A stretch of 64,000 bases of DNA from NCBI GenBank assembly GCA_963788115.1, contig CAWBFD010000002.1, forward strand, positions 806,001 through 870,000. The letters are read 5' to 3'. Positions 36,099 to 44,421 of the stretch are shown here, in pieces (positions within the stretch are counted from its first letter, which is position 1; every line of letters starts with the position of its first letter). A program made the translations under genes and the position numbers. This DNA is from CAWBFD01 sp963788115 (GTDB lineage Bacteria; Actinomycetota; Thermoleophilia; Solirubrobacterales; 70-9). Below the pieces are notes generated by a model. The model did not search any database, was not told the DNA's origin, and worked only from the letters and a program-made list of their open reading frames with translations.

Positions 36099-36902
36099 AT
36101 GCTGCTCGAGGGCAAGCGCCTGCTCATCACCGGCGTCGTTACCGACCGCTCGATCGCGTTCGCGATCGCCGAGCGCGCGCAGCGCGAGGGCGCCGATGTC
36201 GTGCTCACCAGCTTCGGCCGGGCGATGCGGATCACCGAGAGGGTGGCGAAGCGTCTCCCCAAGACGCCCGACGTTCTCGAGCTGGATGTCAACCGCGACG
36301 ACGACGTGGCCCGGATCGCCGAGGAGCTCGCCTCGCGCTGGGGCTCGCTCGACGGGCTCGTCCACGCCGTTGCCTTCGCGCCCGAGGACGCACTCGGCGG
36401 CCGCTTTCTCGACACCCCGGCGGAGTCGGCCGAGGAGGCGTTCCGCACCAGCGCCTATTCGCTGAAGCGGCTCGCGAGCGGCCTGCTGGAGCCGCTGGAG
36501 GCCGGCGGCGGCGGCTCGATCGTCGCGCTCGACTTCGACGCCACCGTCGCTTGGCCAGGCTATGACTGGATGGGCGTCGCCAAAGCCGCCCTCGAGTCGA
36601 TCAGCCGCTACCTCGCCCGCGACCTCGGCCGGCGGGGCATCCGCTCGAACCTGATCTCGGCCGGCCCGCTGACCACGGTGGCGGCGCGAAGCATCGACGG
36701 GTTCGAGCGCCTCGCCGGCGCCTGGGAGCACCAAGCGCCGCTCGGCTGGGACCTGAGCGATCCCGGGCCCGTGGCCGATGCCTGCGCGTTCCTGCTCTCG
36801 GACCTATCGCGCGGCGTGACCGGCGAGATCCTGCACGTGGACGGCGGCCATCACGCGCTGGGGGCGCCGTTGGCGCCGTCCGAGCCGGCCTCGTCCGAGT
36901 AG
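36099..36902 (+). CDS. fabI: Enoyl-[acyl-carrier-protein] reductase (NADH)
   Basis: Last reduction step in each fatty-acid elongation cycle. From ATG 36099 (MLLEGKRLLITGVVTDRSIA) the protein has 267 residues. FabI marks are the atypical glycine-rich GVVTDRSIAFAIAE, VLELDVNRDDDVARIAEEL, VHAVAFAPEDALGG, the Tyr-x6-Lys in YDWMGVAKAALES and AGPLTTVAARSI. AAGG lies just before the start. It is transcribed toward the fab operon, and its 3' end overlaps tetR by 52 bp. Confidence 0.95.
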   Translation: MLLEGKRLLITGVVTDRSIAFAIAERAQREGADVVLTSFGRAMRITERVAKRLPKTPDVLELDVNRDDDVARIAEELASRWGSLDGLVHAVAFAPEDALGGRFLDTPAESAEEAFRTSAYSLKRLASGLLEPLEAGGGGSIVALDFDATVAWPGYDWMGVAKAALESISRYLARDLGRRGIRSNLISAGPLTTVAARSIDGFERLAGAWEHQAPLGWDLSDPGPVADACAFLLSDLSRGVTGEILHVDGGHHALGAPLAPSEPASSE

Positions 36903-37510
36903 GCGTCGGGCCGCGAGTACATCGCCCGCCACCACAGCTCGGCCAAGATCCAGATCGAGCTCGATGCGACCCCGCCGCCGCGGACGACATCGAGCGTTAT
37001 GTGGCGTTCGACCATCGCGCACAGGGCCTCCGCGGAGAGCCGGGGCGGGACGTCGTCGAATGCCACACCGCGCTTCTGGTCGCGCTCGATCCGGCGCTCC
37101 GCCGCTGCGACGAGTCGCATGATGTAGGGCATCCACTCGTCGGGGAGGTGGTGATGGCGCTCCCCGGAGAGGCGGGCGACCAGTAGCAGCACGTTGGCGT
37201 CCCGGTTGACCACCGCGCAGACGCGCGCCAGCGCCTGGCGCAGCTCGCGGCGGGGTTCCCCCGCGCCGTCGAGGTAGGGGGCCGCCGCCGCGTACATGTC
37301 CGCGAACGTTCGCTGGATCAGCCGGTCGAGGATCGCCCCCTTGTTCGGGAAGTAGAAGTAGACGGCCGTCCGCGAGACGATCGCGCGGCGGGCGATCGCG
37401 TCGATCGTCGTCCGCTCATAGCCGCGCTCGGCGATCAGCTCGCGCGCCGCATCGATAATCGACCGCTCGGTCGCGTTCCGGGGACGGGGTGCGGTTGCGA
37501 CGGCGCTCAT
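36851..37510 (-). CDS. TetR family transcriptional regulator
   Basis: A 219-residue regulator with the TetR helix-turn-helix: IIDAARELIAERGYERTTID, then AIARRAIVSRTAVYFYFPNK. The C-terminal ligand-binding half is helical with no further recognised motif. Its start overlaps the accD stop by 4 nt, so it is the distal gene of the fab operon and converges on fabI. By analogy with other TetR regulators of fatty-acid genes (FasR, FabR-like) it may sense acyl chains; this is inference. Confidence 0.9.
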   Translation of the reverse strand: MSAVATAPRPRNATERSIIDAARELIAERGYERTTIDAIARRAIVSRTAVYFYFPNKGAILDRLIQRTFADMYAAAAPYLDGAGEPRRELRQALARVCAVVNRDANVLLLVARLSGERHHHLPDEWMPYIMRLVAAAERRIERDQKRGVAFDDVPPRLSAEALCAMVERHITLDVVRGGGVASSSIWILAELWWRAMYSRPDAYSDEAGSDGANGAPSA

Positions 37511-38886
37511 CCGGCGCCTTCGAGCGCGTCGAGGATCCTCGCTCGCGTCTCAGACGGTTCCACGATCTCATCAACGTACCCGTTGGCGGCCGCGCGAGTA
37601 ATGTCGAGGTGCTCCTCCTCGTAGCGGGCGGCGAGCTCGTCGGGGTCGGCGCCGGCCGCGATCGCCCTGCGCTCGATCACGCCCACCGCCTGACGCGGGC
37701 CCATCACGCCCAGGGCAGCCCCCGGCCAGGCGAGGGTGAGGTCGGCTCCGAGGTCGCGCGAGTTCATCACGATGTGTGCTCCTCCATACGCCTGACGCAG
37801 GGTCACGGTTACTCGCCGGACGGTTGCGCGCCCGAAGGCGTCGAGCAGGTACGCGCCGTAGCGGATCACGCCACGCCGCTCCTGCCCCACCCCGGGCAGG
37901 AACCCCGGCGTGTCGACCAGGACCACCAGCGGCAGGCCAAACCGGTCGCAGAGCGAGACGAACCAGGCACCCTTCTCGGCGCCGGCGGCGTCGATGGTGC
38001 CGCCGAGGTAGTGCGGCTGGTTGGCGATCACGCCGACCGGAAGCCCGTCCATGCGTGCCAGCCCCACGACCATGTTCCGCGCCCACCGCGGCGACAGCTC
38101 CAGGAGGCGCCCGCCGTCGACGATGCGGGCGGCCACGTCGCGGACGTCGTAGACGCGGCGGGTCTCTTCGGGGACCGGGTCCGAGGGATCGCCGGCGATG
38201 GGATCGGCCGGTGCGGCCAGCGGCAGGGTCCCGCGCGCGAAGTCGGGCAGATGCGAGATCAGCTCACAGGAGAGCGCCGCCGCCTCGTCGTCGCCGGCGG
38301 CGTGCAGCTGGGCGACCCCGTTGCGGGCGTGCACAGCCGCACCCCCGAGCTCGTCGGGGCTGACCTGCTCGCGAGTCACCTTCTCCACCACGCCGGGTCC
38401 CGTGAGGAAGAGCCGGGCGCCGTCGCCGACCATGAGCGTGAAGTCCCCGAGCGAGGTGGAGTACGCGGCGCCGCCCGCGCACGTGCCGACCACGAGGCTG
38501 AGCTGGGGCACGTCGGCCACCGCCTGGGCCCGGAAGATCTTCGCGTACGCATGCAGGGCGCCCGCCCCCTCCTGGAGGCGCGCTCCCCCCGAGGCGACCA
38601 GCCCCACAACCGGCACCCGCTCGGACTGCGCCCGGTCGATCGTCCGGGTGATCGTCTCGCCGCCCGCACGTCCCAGCGAGCCGCCGCGATGGGTCGGGTC
38701 CTGCGCCCAGATCATCACCCTCCGGCCGCCGAGGCGGCCTGAGCCGGCGGCGACCCCGTCGCCGACGGCCGACCGCCAGGGACGAAATGTCGCCGGGTCG
38801 AGCAGCGCCTCGATCCGCTCGACGGCGGGCGAGGGCTCGAGGGCTGCGGGCGCCGACGGGCGGGTTAGCGTTGCCGGCGGCTTCAC
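37507..38886 (-). CDS. accD: Acyl-CoA carboxylase carboxyltransferase (beta) subunit
   Basis: About 459 residues from GTG 38886, overlapping the fabF stop (GTGA). It has the carboxyltransferase crotonase-fold features: VVGLVASGGARLQEGAGAL, VVGTCAGGAAYSTSLGDFTL, VGVIANQPHYLGGTIDAAGA, LVVLVDTPGFLPGVGQE and LRQAYGGAHIVMNSRDLGAD. It could form malonyl-CoA (AccD) or propionyl/other acyl-CoA carboxylase (PccB type); the fab context favours malonyl-CoA supply. No biotin-carrier or carboxylase alpha subunit is in the window. The frame is continuous with the upstream fabF frame only because of the fabF frameshift. Confidence 0.9.
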   Translation of the reverse strand: MKPPATLTRPSAPAALEPSPAVERIEALLDPATFRPWRSAVGDGVAAGSGRLGGRRVMIWAQDPTHRGGSLGRAGGETITRTIDRAQSERVPVVGLVASGGARLQEGAGALHAYAKIFRAQAVADVPQLSLVVGTCAGGAAYSTSLGDFTLMVGDGARLFLTGPGVVEKVTREQVSPDELGGAAVHARNGVAQLHAAGDDEAAALSCELISHLPDFARGTLPLAAPADPIAGDPSDPVPEETRRVYDVRDVAARIVDGGRLLELSPRWARNMVVGLARMDGLPVGVIANQPHYLGGTIDAAGAEKGAWFVSLCDRFGLPLVVLVDTPGFLPGVGQERRGVIRYGAYLLDAFGRATVRRVTVTLRQAYGGAHIVMNSRDLGADLTLAWPGAALGVMGPRQAVGVIERRAIAAGADPDELAARYEEEHLDITRAAANGYVDEIVEPSETRARILDALEGAG

Positions 38887-40071
38887 GGCGCAGTGAACAC
38901 CAGGGTCGCGTTCTGACCACCGAAGCCGAACGAGTTCGAGAGCGCCGCCTCGAGGCCCGGCGCCTCGCGGGGCCCATCGGGCACGCAATCGACGTCGCAA
39001 TCGGGGTCCGGCTCCTCGAAGTTGAGCGTCGGCGGGAGCGAGTGGCGCATCGAGGGCGCCCAGGGTCGCCACACCCTCGACCGCCCCGGCGGCCCCCATC
39101 AGGTGCCCGATCGCCGACTTCGTCGACGACACCGGCGGCGCATCGCCGTTCCAGACGGCGTGAATCGCGCGTGCCTCCGTGCGGTCGTTGTGAGGCGTCG
39201 AGGTCCCGTGGGCGTTGATGTAGCCGATGTCCGCCGGTGAGAGGTCGGCGTCGGCCAGGGCCGCTCGCATCGACTCGGTCGCACCCCGTCCGTCGCGGTC
39301 GGGCTGGGTCATGTGGAAGGCGTCGTTGGACGCACCGTAGCCCGCGACCTCACCGAGCACCTTCGCCCCGCGGGCACGGGCATGCTCGGTGGACTCGAGC
39401 ACGATCACTCCGGCGCCCTCCCCCATGATGAAGCCGTCACGCCGCGCATCAAACGGGCGCGAGATGCCCTCCTTGGAGAGCGCGCCCATCTGCCGGAAGG
39501 CCGCGATCGCCAGCTTCGTCATCGGCGCCTCGCTGCCGCCCGCGATGACCACGTCCGCTTCGCCGCGCTCGATCATCCGTTTCCCCTCGCCGATCGCGTG
39601 GGCGCCGGTCGCGCAGGCCGAGGCCAGCGACCAGCCCGGACCGTGGGCGCCGAGCCCGATCGCAACCGTCGCAGTGGCTGCATTCGGCATCATCGCCGGC
39701 ACCATGTGCGGCGACACGGCCCGTTCGCCGCGCTCGTAGAGGAGGCGGGTCGCGTTCTCGATCGTCGCGATGCCGCCCACGCCGGTGCCGATCACCACCG
39801 CCACCCGGCCCGGCTCGAGCGAGTCGCCGACCGCGTCCTCGAGGCCAGCCTCGGCGATCGCCTGCGCGGCCGCCGCTGCCGCCAGGTGGGTGAACCGGTC
39901 GGAGCGCCGGATCACCCGAGCGTCGATCCAGTGCTCGGGATCGAACTCGGGGCATGGTGCGAGCCCGTCCTCGATCCCCGAGGCGCGGGCGTCGATCGCA
40001 TCCAGGAAGGCGTCGGCGCCGTCCCCGATCGGGGTGACGACGCCGCGCCCGGTGACAGCGACCGCGCTCAC
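38883..40071 (-). pseudogene. fabF: 3-oxoacyl-ACP synthase II, interrupted by an apparent +1 frameshift
   Basis: From GTG 40071 the KAS II sequence is normal up to GHLMGAAGAVEGVATLGALD, with nucleophile Cys in SLASACATGAHAIGEG and His in NAHGTSTPHNDRTEARA and KSAIGHLMG. The rest of the family sequence (SLPPTLNFEEPDPDCDVDCV, then ALSNSFGFGGQNATLVFTAP) is in another frame, ending at TGA 38883. Dropping one base near 39044-39052 joins them with the correct spacing. The total of 1189 nt is 3n+1. Because FabF is usually essential, a sequencing or assembly indel is as likely as real loss. Coupled by 4-nt overlaps to acpP and accD. Confidence 0.85.
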
Positions 40072-40349
40072 CCCTGGACCTTCTCCGAGCGCAGGCGCAG
40101 GAGCATGTCGACCGCGTCGCCGACCGTCTCGACTCCGTCGAGCTCCGAGTCGTCGATCTGGATCGAATACTCGTCCTCGAGCGCTCGGACCAGCTCGACC
40201 AGGTCCAGCGAGTCGGCGTCGAGGTCCTCCCAGGTGCTCTCCGGGGTCGCCGCATCGGCGCCCGGGACCTTCTGCTCACCCAGAAGCCGCTTGATCTGCT
40301 CGAACGCCTCCTGCTGCTCGGCGCTCAGCGTCTTGGTGCCATCACTCAT
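40068..40349 (-). CDS. acpP: Acyl carrier protein
   Basis: A 93-residue acidic helical protein starting at ATG 40349, with a strong AGAAAGGAG just upstream. The phosphopantetheine site is Ser47 in DLDADSLDLVELV. The N-terminus is about 12 residues longer than E. coli ACP. It carries growing acyl chains for the surrounding Fab enzymes. Its stop overlaps the fabF start (GTGA). Confidence 0.95.
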   Translation of the reverse strand: MSDGTKTLSAEQQEAFEQIKRLLGEQKVPGADAATPESTWEDLDADSLDLVELVRALEDEYSIQIDDSELDGVETVGDAVDMLLRLRSEKVQG

Positions 40350-40390
40350 TGTTGTCTCCTTTCTGGTGTTCGCTGTTTTGATTCCGCTGC

Positions 40391-41101
40391 TCAAGATGCA
40401 AGTCCCCCGTCGACCGCCAGCGCCGCCCCGTTGACGTACCCCGCCTCCTGCGAACACAGGAACCCGATGCACACCGCGACCTCCTCCGGGGTGCCGGGAC
40501 GGGCCGCCGGGATCGCGGGCAGAAGCCGTTCCTGCACGTCCTCGGTCATCTCGGTGTCGATCAGCCCGGGAACGACCGCGTTGCAGGTGATTCCCTTCCG
40601 CGCCATCTCCCTGGCCACGGTCCGCGTCAGCGCCAGCAGCCCTGCCTTCGCCGCCGCGTAGTTGGCCTGGCCGGGATTGGCGCGCTCGGCCACCACCGAG
40701 GAGACGTTGACGATCCGCCCCCAGCGGGCGGTCAACATCGACCCCAATACCCGGTGCGTGCAGTTGAATGCACCGGTCAGGTTGGTCGCCACGACGTCGT
40801 CCCACTGCTCACGGTCCATGCGGATCGCGAGGCCGTCACGGCGAACGCCCGCGTTGTTGACCAGCACCAGCACCGGTCCCAGATCGCCCTCGATCCGCTC
40901 GAACGCGGCCTCGACCTCCTCGGTTTCCGAGACATCGGCCCGGTAGCCGGCCCCGTTCCCGCCGCCGCTTCGCGACAGCCGCGCGACCGGCCATCCGTCG
41001 CGCTCGAGGCGCTCGGCCACCGCGGCGCCGATCCCTCGGGAGCCGCCCGTGACCACGGCGCAGCCGTCGGGTCGCTCAGCGGGGCGGTCAGGCGAAGACA
41101 T
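40391..41101 (-). CDS. fabG: 3-oxoacyl-ACP reductase
   Basis: A 236-residue short-chain dehydrogenase: NADP site VVTGGSRGIGAAVAERL, NNAGVRRDGL, catalytic Ser in NVSSVVAE and Tyr/Lys in ANYAAAKAGLLAL. The ERANPGQANYAAAKAG phrase and operon position support FabG over other SDRs. It overlaps fabH by 14 nt; acpP follows after a 41-bp gap containing its own SD. Confidence 0.94.
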   Translation of the reverse strand: MSSPDRPAERPDGCAVVTGGSRGIGAAVAERLERDGWPVARLSRSGGGNGAGYRADVSETEEVEAAFERIEGDLGPVLVLVNNAGVRRDGLAIRMDREQWDDVVATNLTGAFNCTHRVLGSMLTARWGRIVNVSSVVAERANPGQANYAAAKAGLLALTRTVAREMARKGITCNAVVPGLIDTEMTEDVQERLLPAIPAARPGTPEEVAVCIGFLCSQEAGYVNGAALAVDGGLAS

Positions 41102-42047
41102 GCGCCCGCTCCTTCCACGAGATCACACCCGCGGCCCAGACGAAACCGGCGCCGAACGCCGCCAGAGCCACCGTCGCCCCCGGCTGGAGCTGACCGGTCC
41201 GCTCGGCATCGTGAAGGGCGATCGGAATCGAGGCCGCCGAGGTGTTGGCAACCCGGTCGACGTTGACGAAGACGCGCTCAGGTGGGATCCCCAGCTGTAG
41301 GGCGGTGGCCTCGACGATGCGGATGTTCGCTTGATGCGCGACCAGCACGTCGATCTCGTCAGGGGTGATCCCGGCTCGCGCGAGCACGGCCCGTGAGGAC
41401 TCCACCATGCGCCGGACGGCGTGGCGATAGACGTCCCGCCCTTGCATCCGGACCAGGCGCTCCTCCGCCTCGGCGTAGAGCAGGTCGGCCTGGGCCCCGT
41501 CGCATCCCTGCTCGAACGCCGACACCCCGAGGTCGAGATAGCCCCGCGCGACGACCACGGCCCCGGCGCCGTCCCCGAAGAGAACCGCGGTGGAGCGGTC
41601 GGTCATGTCCACGATCCGCGACATCGCCTCGGCCGCGCAGACCACGATCACATCGGCGCGCCCGGAGTCGACCAGCGCGACGGCCTGCTCGAGCGCGGCG
41701 AGAAAGCCGCAGCAGGCCGCGTTCACGTCCCAGGTGCCGGCGCGGGTGGCCCCGATCCGAGTGGCGACACCGGGCGCCAGCCCGGGCGTCAGCCGGTCGG
41801 GGGTGATCGTCGCGCAGATCACCCGATCGATCTCCTCCGGCTCCCGACCGGCGTCGGCGAGCGCCATGACACACGCCTCTGAGGCGATGTCGGTGAGCGT
41901 GGTCTGGCCATTGAGCCAGCGCCTCTCGCGGATCCCCGTGCGCTTCACGATCCACTCGTCGGTGGTGTCGAGGCTCTCCACCAGCTGGGCGTTTCGCACC
42001 GTGTCCTCCGGCAGCGCCGATCCCACTCCAAAGATCCCGGCCCTCAT
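41088..42047 (-). CDS. fabH: 3-oxoacyl-ACP synthase III
   Basis: Condenses an acyl-CoA primer with malonyl-ACP. From ATG 42047 (RAGIFGVGSALPEDTV) it has 319 residues. The catalytic triad is present: Cys in DVNAACCGFLAALEQA, His in VAHQANIRIVEATA and Asn in VANTSAASIPIA. WIVKRTGIRERRW is typical. The primer preference (straight or branched acyl-CoA) cannot be read by eye, but the divergent branched-chain dehydrogenase genes hint at branched primers. It overlaps fabD by 4 nt. Confidence 0.95.
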   Translation of the reverse strand: MRAGIFGVGSALPEDTVRNAQLVESLDTTDEWIVKRTGIRERRWLNGQTTLTDIASEACVMALADAGREPEEIDRVICATITPDRLTPGLAPGVATRIGATRAGTWDVNAACCGFLAALEQAVALVDSGRADVIVVCAAEAMSRIVDMTDRSTAVLFGDGAGAVVVARGYLDLGVSAFEQGCDGAQADLLYAEAEERLVRMQGRDVYRHAVRRMVESSRAVLARAGITPDEIDVLVAHQANIRIVEATALQLGIPPERVFVNVDRVANTSAASIPIALHDAERTGQLQPGATVALAAFGAGFVWAAGVISWKERAHVFA

Positions 42048-42919
42048 GCGCGCGCCTCCACGATTGCGTCCGCCTCGATCCGGCGGACCAGGCCGGTGAG
42101 CACGCGGCCGGGGCCCAGCTCGCGGAAGCGCTCGATCCCGCCGGCCAACGCGGCCTCCACCACCTGGCGCCACCGCACCGGGCGGACCATGTTGGCGGCC
42201 AGCTCCTCGGCGGGATCCGAGAATGGGGCGGCGGTGCCGCACGAGAAGACCGGAAATTGCGGGGAGCGGAAGTCGACCTTGGAGAGCGCCTCACGCAGCG
42301 CTCGGAGCGCCGGCTCCATCGCGGGAGAGTGGAAGGACCCGGCGACGTCGAGGACCCGCGCCTTGGCGCCCGCCTCGCGGGCACGCTCGGCGACTTGCTC
42401 GACCCGGTCGCGATCACCCGAGAGCACGACCTGCCCCGGGGCATTGTCGTTGGCCACGGTCAGCTCGACCTCGTTCGCGAGATCCTCGACCGCGTCCGAG
42501 CGCCCCCCCAGCAGCGCGATCATGCGACCAGGGCGCTCGGCAGCGGCCCGCGCCATCGCCTCGGCACGGCGATCGACCAGGCCCAGCGCCTGCTCGAACT
42601 CCAGCGCGCTCGCCGCAACCAGCGCGGCGTACTCGCCGAGGGAGTGGCCGAGGCCGGCGCCGGCCTCGGGGCGACCGGCGGCGTCCCAGGCGCAAACCGA
42701 GCACAGGAACACCGCGGGCTGCTGCCAGCGGGTTCCCTCGTCGAGCTTGGCGAAGGGATCCTCGTCGAGCAGCGCGAGCCCGCGCTCGAACAGGTCCGTC
42801 CCTCGATAGGGATCGTCCATGCCCGCGCCGTGGCTCCCCTGCCCGGGGAACATCAACGCGACCCCCGGGGTCTCGGCCCTCGGGGCATTGCTCTGCTGCA
42901 CCGTCATCTTGCGACCCAT
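42044..42919 (-). CDS. fabD: Malonyl-CoA:ACP transacylase
   Basis: Loads malonyl onto ACP. The protein has LMFPGQGSHGAGMDD at the N-terminus, the nucleophile Ser in GLGHSLGEYAALVAA and the catalytic His in VAGSFHSPAMEPA. I choose ATG 42919 (MGRKMTVQQSN), which has GTGGAG 9 nt upstream; an ATG at 42955 would add 12 residues. First gene of the minus-strand fab operon. About 291 residues, slightly short but complete. Confidence 0.94.
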   Translation of the reverse strand: MGRKMTVQQSNAPRAETPGVALMFPGQGSHGAGMDDPYRGTDLFERGLALLDEDPFAKLDEGTRWQQPAVFLCSVCAWDAAGRPEAGAGLGHSLGEYAALVAASALEFEQALGLVDRRAEAMARAAAERPGRMIALLGGRSDAVEDLANEVELTVANDNAPGQVVLSGDRDRVEQVAERAREAGAKARVLDVAGSFHSPAMEPALRALREALSKVDFRSPQFPVFSCGTAAPFSDPAEELAANMVRPVRWRQVVEAALAGGIERFRELGPGRVLTGLVRRIEADAIVEARA

Positions 42920-42948
42920 AACCGTTATCTCCACTCGGTTTCCCCCAT

Positions 42949-42983
42949 TCGACATCCGGGCCGTGAATGTCGACGGGCTCGAC
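42949..42983 (-). promoter_or_regulatory. Overlapping inverted repeats in the fabD promoter region
   Basis: TCGACAT (42949-42955) is inverted as ATGTCGA (42967-42973), and GTCGA (42969-42973) is inverted as TCGAC (42979-42983). Together they cover the likely fab promoter upstream of the fabD start. The half-site is shared with the fabI palindrome at 36051-36065. A role in binding the operon's TetR protein is a guess. Confidence 0.35.
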
Positions 42984-43070
42984 GAATGCGCCGAGAACGT
43001 CGAGGATGCGGCTGGGGCAGCGAAGTTCGGAAATACCGCCGCAACCGAATCGTCGACCCGGCCCAGGTGG

Positions 43071-43100
43071 TTGAAACGCCGCCCTTCGGGGCAATAGAAT
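43071..43100 (+). promoter_or_regulatory. Promoter of the 2-oxoacid dehydrogenase operon
   Basis: TTGAAA (43071-43076), an 18-bp spacer and TAGAAT (43095-43100) form a good housekeeping-type promoter, rare in this GC-rich window. It lies about 175 bp upstream of the E1 alpha start, in the 356-bp divergent gap with fabD. That gap otherwise holds only the palindromes listed. Confidence 0.55.
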
Positions 43101-43110
43101 CGCTAGTGGC

Positions 43111-43131
43111 GATCCACGCATTCCGTGGATC
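43111..43131 (+). promoter_or_regulatory. Palindrome just downstream of the promoter, candidate operator
   Basis: GATCCACG-CATTC-CGTGGATC, a perfect 8-bp inverted repeat with a 5-nt spacer, starts about 11 bp after the -10 element, a typical repressor position. It could also fold as an RNA hairpin in the long leader. Its sequence differs from the GTCGA palindromes, so a different regulator is likely. Confidence 0.45.
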
Positions 43132-43275
43132 CGAACATAGGGAAGGAGAGGCGGAACCCTCGGCTTCCCGCTTAGGTCCGTTGGCGCCGCGAGCGGAGAT
43201 CCCGGAAGCGGCGAGAATCACCGGCACGGCTGGCGGAGATCCCAACAGCCGAGCCAGAGCCGAAAGGCGGACGAG

Positions 43276-44421
43276 ATGGAGAACGGCGACGCTGCTGTTG
43301 CAAGCCCGCGGGTACGCGGTCGCGAGTCTGCGCGCGAACATACCGGCATGCACCTGAGCAGGGACGATCGCGCCCACCTGTTCCGGTTCATGGTGATGAT
43401 GAGGTCCGCGGAGGAGCGCGCGATCACGCTCTACCGGCAGGGCAAGGTGCCCGGGTCCTTCTACGACGGACACGGCCAGGAGGCGATCTCGGTGGGCTCC
43501 GCCTACACCCTCGGCCCGCGCGACCGGATGTGCATCCTCCATCGCGACCTCGGCGCTCACTTCGTCCGGGGCGTCACGCCCGACCGCTACCTGGCGAACT
43601 ACATGGGGCGGGCCCACGGCGTCACGGGAGGCAGGGACGGGAACATGCACTTCGGCGACCGCCGGCTGGGCGCGGTCGGAATGGTTTCGATGCTTCCCGA
43701 CATGGCGCCGGTGGCGAACGGGATGGCGCTGGCGTTCAAGATGCGCGGCGAGGACCGGGTCGCGATGACCTACTTCGGGGAGGGCTCGACCGCCAACGGC
43801 CAGTGGCACGAGGCGATGAACTTCGCCGCCGTTCACGAGCTGCCGATCGTGTTCCTGCTCGAGAACAACCAGTTTGCCTATTCGACCCCGAATGAGCTCG
43901 AGTTCGTCGGCGACCCGGTCGGCCGCGCCCGGGCCTACGGCCTCGCCTCGGTCGGCGTGGACGGCAACGATGTCGAGGCCGTCTTCGAGGCCTCCCGAGT
44001 CGCGGTCGAGCGCGCCCGCGCGGGGGGCGGCCCCACGATGATCGGGTGCGAGACGATGCGGATGCACGGCCACGGCGCGCACGACGACATGAGCTACGTG
44101 CCGCCGGAGATGTTCGAGGCGTGGGAGAAGCGCGACCCGATCGAGCGCTACGCGAGCCGCCTCACTGACGACTTCGGGTTCGATCCCGACGAGGTCGAGG
44201 CGATCCGCGCCGAGGTCGGCGAGTACGTCGCCGAGTGCGCGGAGAAGGCGCTCGCCTCGCCGATGCCCGAACCAGAGAGCGCCACCGAAGGGGTGTACGC
44301 CGACGCCTGGGAGGCGCTCGGCGACGGTCAGGCGCCGTGGTCGTTCTGGCAGCAGGACGGATCGGGGGACGCCGCGGGCGGCGAACAGCCGGCGAGCGGC
44401 GATTCGAGGAGGGCGGCGTGA
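43276..44421 (+). CDS. 2-oxoacid dehydrogenase E1 component alpha subunit
   Basis: Thiamine-pyrophosphate enzyme subunit that decarboxylates a 2-oxoacid. The 381-residue protein contains ARGQEAISVG-like GHGQEAISVGSAYTLGPRD, GGRDGNMHFGD and the TPP/Mg motif GEGSTANGQWHEAMNF with LLENNQFAYSTP. The phosphorylation-loop region HGHGAHDDMSYVPPE is present. It fits pyruvate, acetoin or branched-chain oxoacid dehydrogenases; the leucine-dehydrogenase-like gene in the operon favours branched-chain substrates. The last 25 residues are Gly/Ala-rich. Stop overlaps the E1 beta start. Confidence 0.92.
   Translation: MENGDAAVASPRVRGRESAREHTGMHLSRDDRAHLFRFMVMMRSAEERAITLYRQGKVPGSFYDGHGQEAISVGSAYTLGPRDRMCILHRDLGAHFVRGVTPDRYLANYMGRAHGVTGGRDGNMHFGDRRLGAVGMVSMLPDMAPVANGMALAFKMRGEDRVAMTYFGEGSTANGQWHEAMNFAAVHELPIVFLLENNQFAYSTPNELEFVGDPVGRARAYGLASVGVDGNDVEAVFEASRVAVERARAGGGPTMIGCETMRMHGHGAHDDMSYVPPEMFEAWEKRDPIERYASRLTDDFGFDPDEVEAIRAEVGEYVAECAEKALASPMPEPESATEGVYADAWEALGDGQAPWSFWQQDGSGDAAGGEQPASGDSRRAA

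Noticed and set aside
37507..40071. An 854-residue FabF-AccD fusion protein
   Set aside because: The linker is Arg-rich out-of-frame translation, while another frame encodes the exact FabF C-terminus and stop, with accD starting by a 4-nt overlap. It is best explained by a one-base indel.
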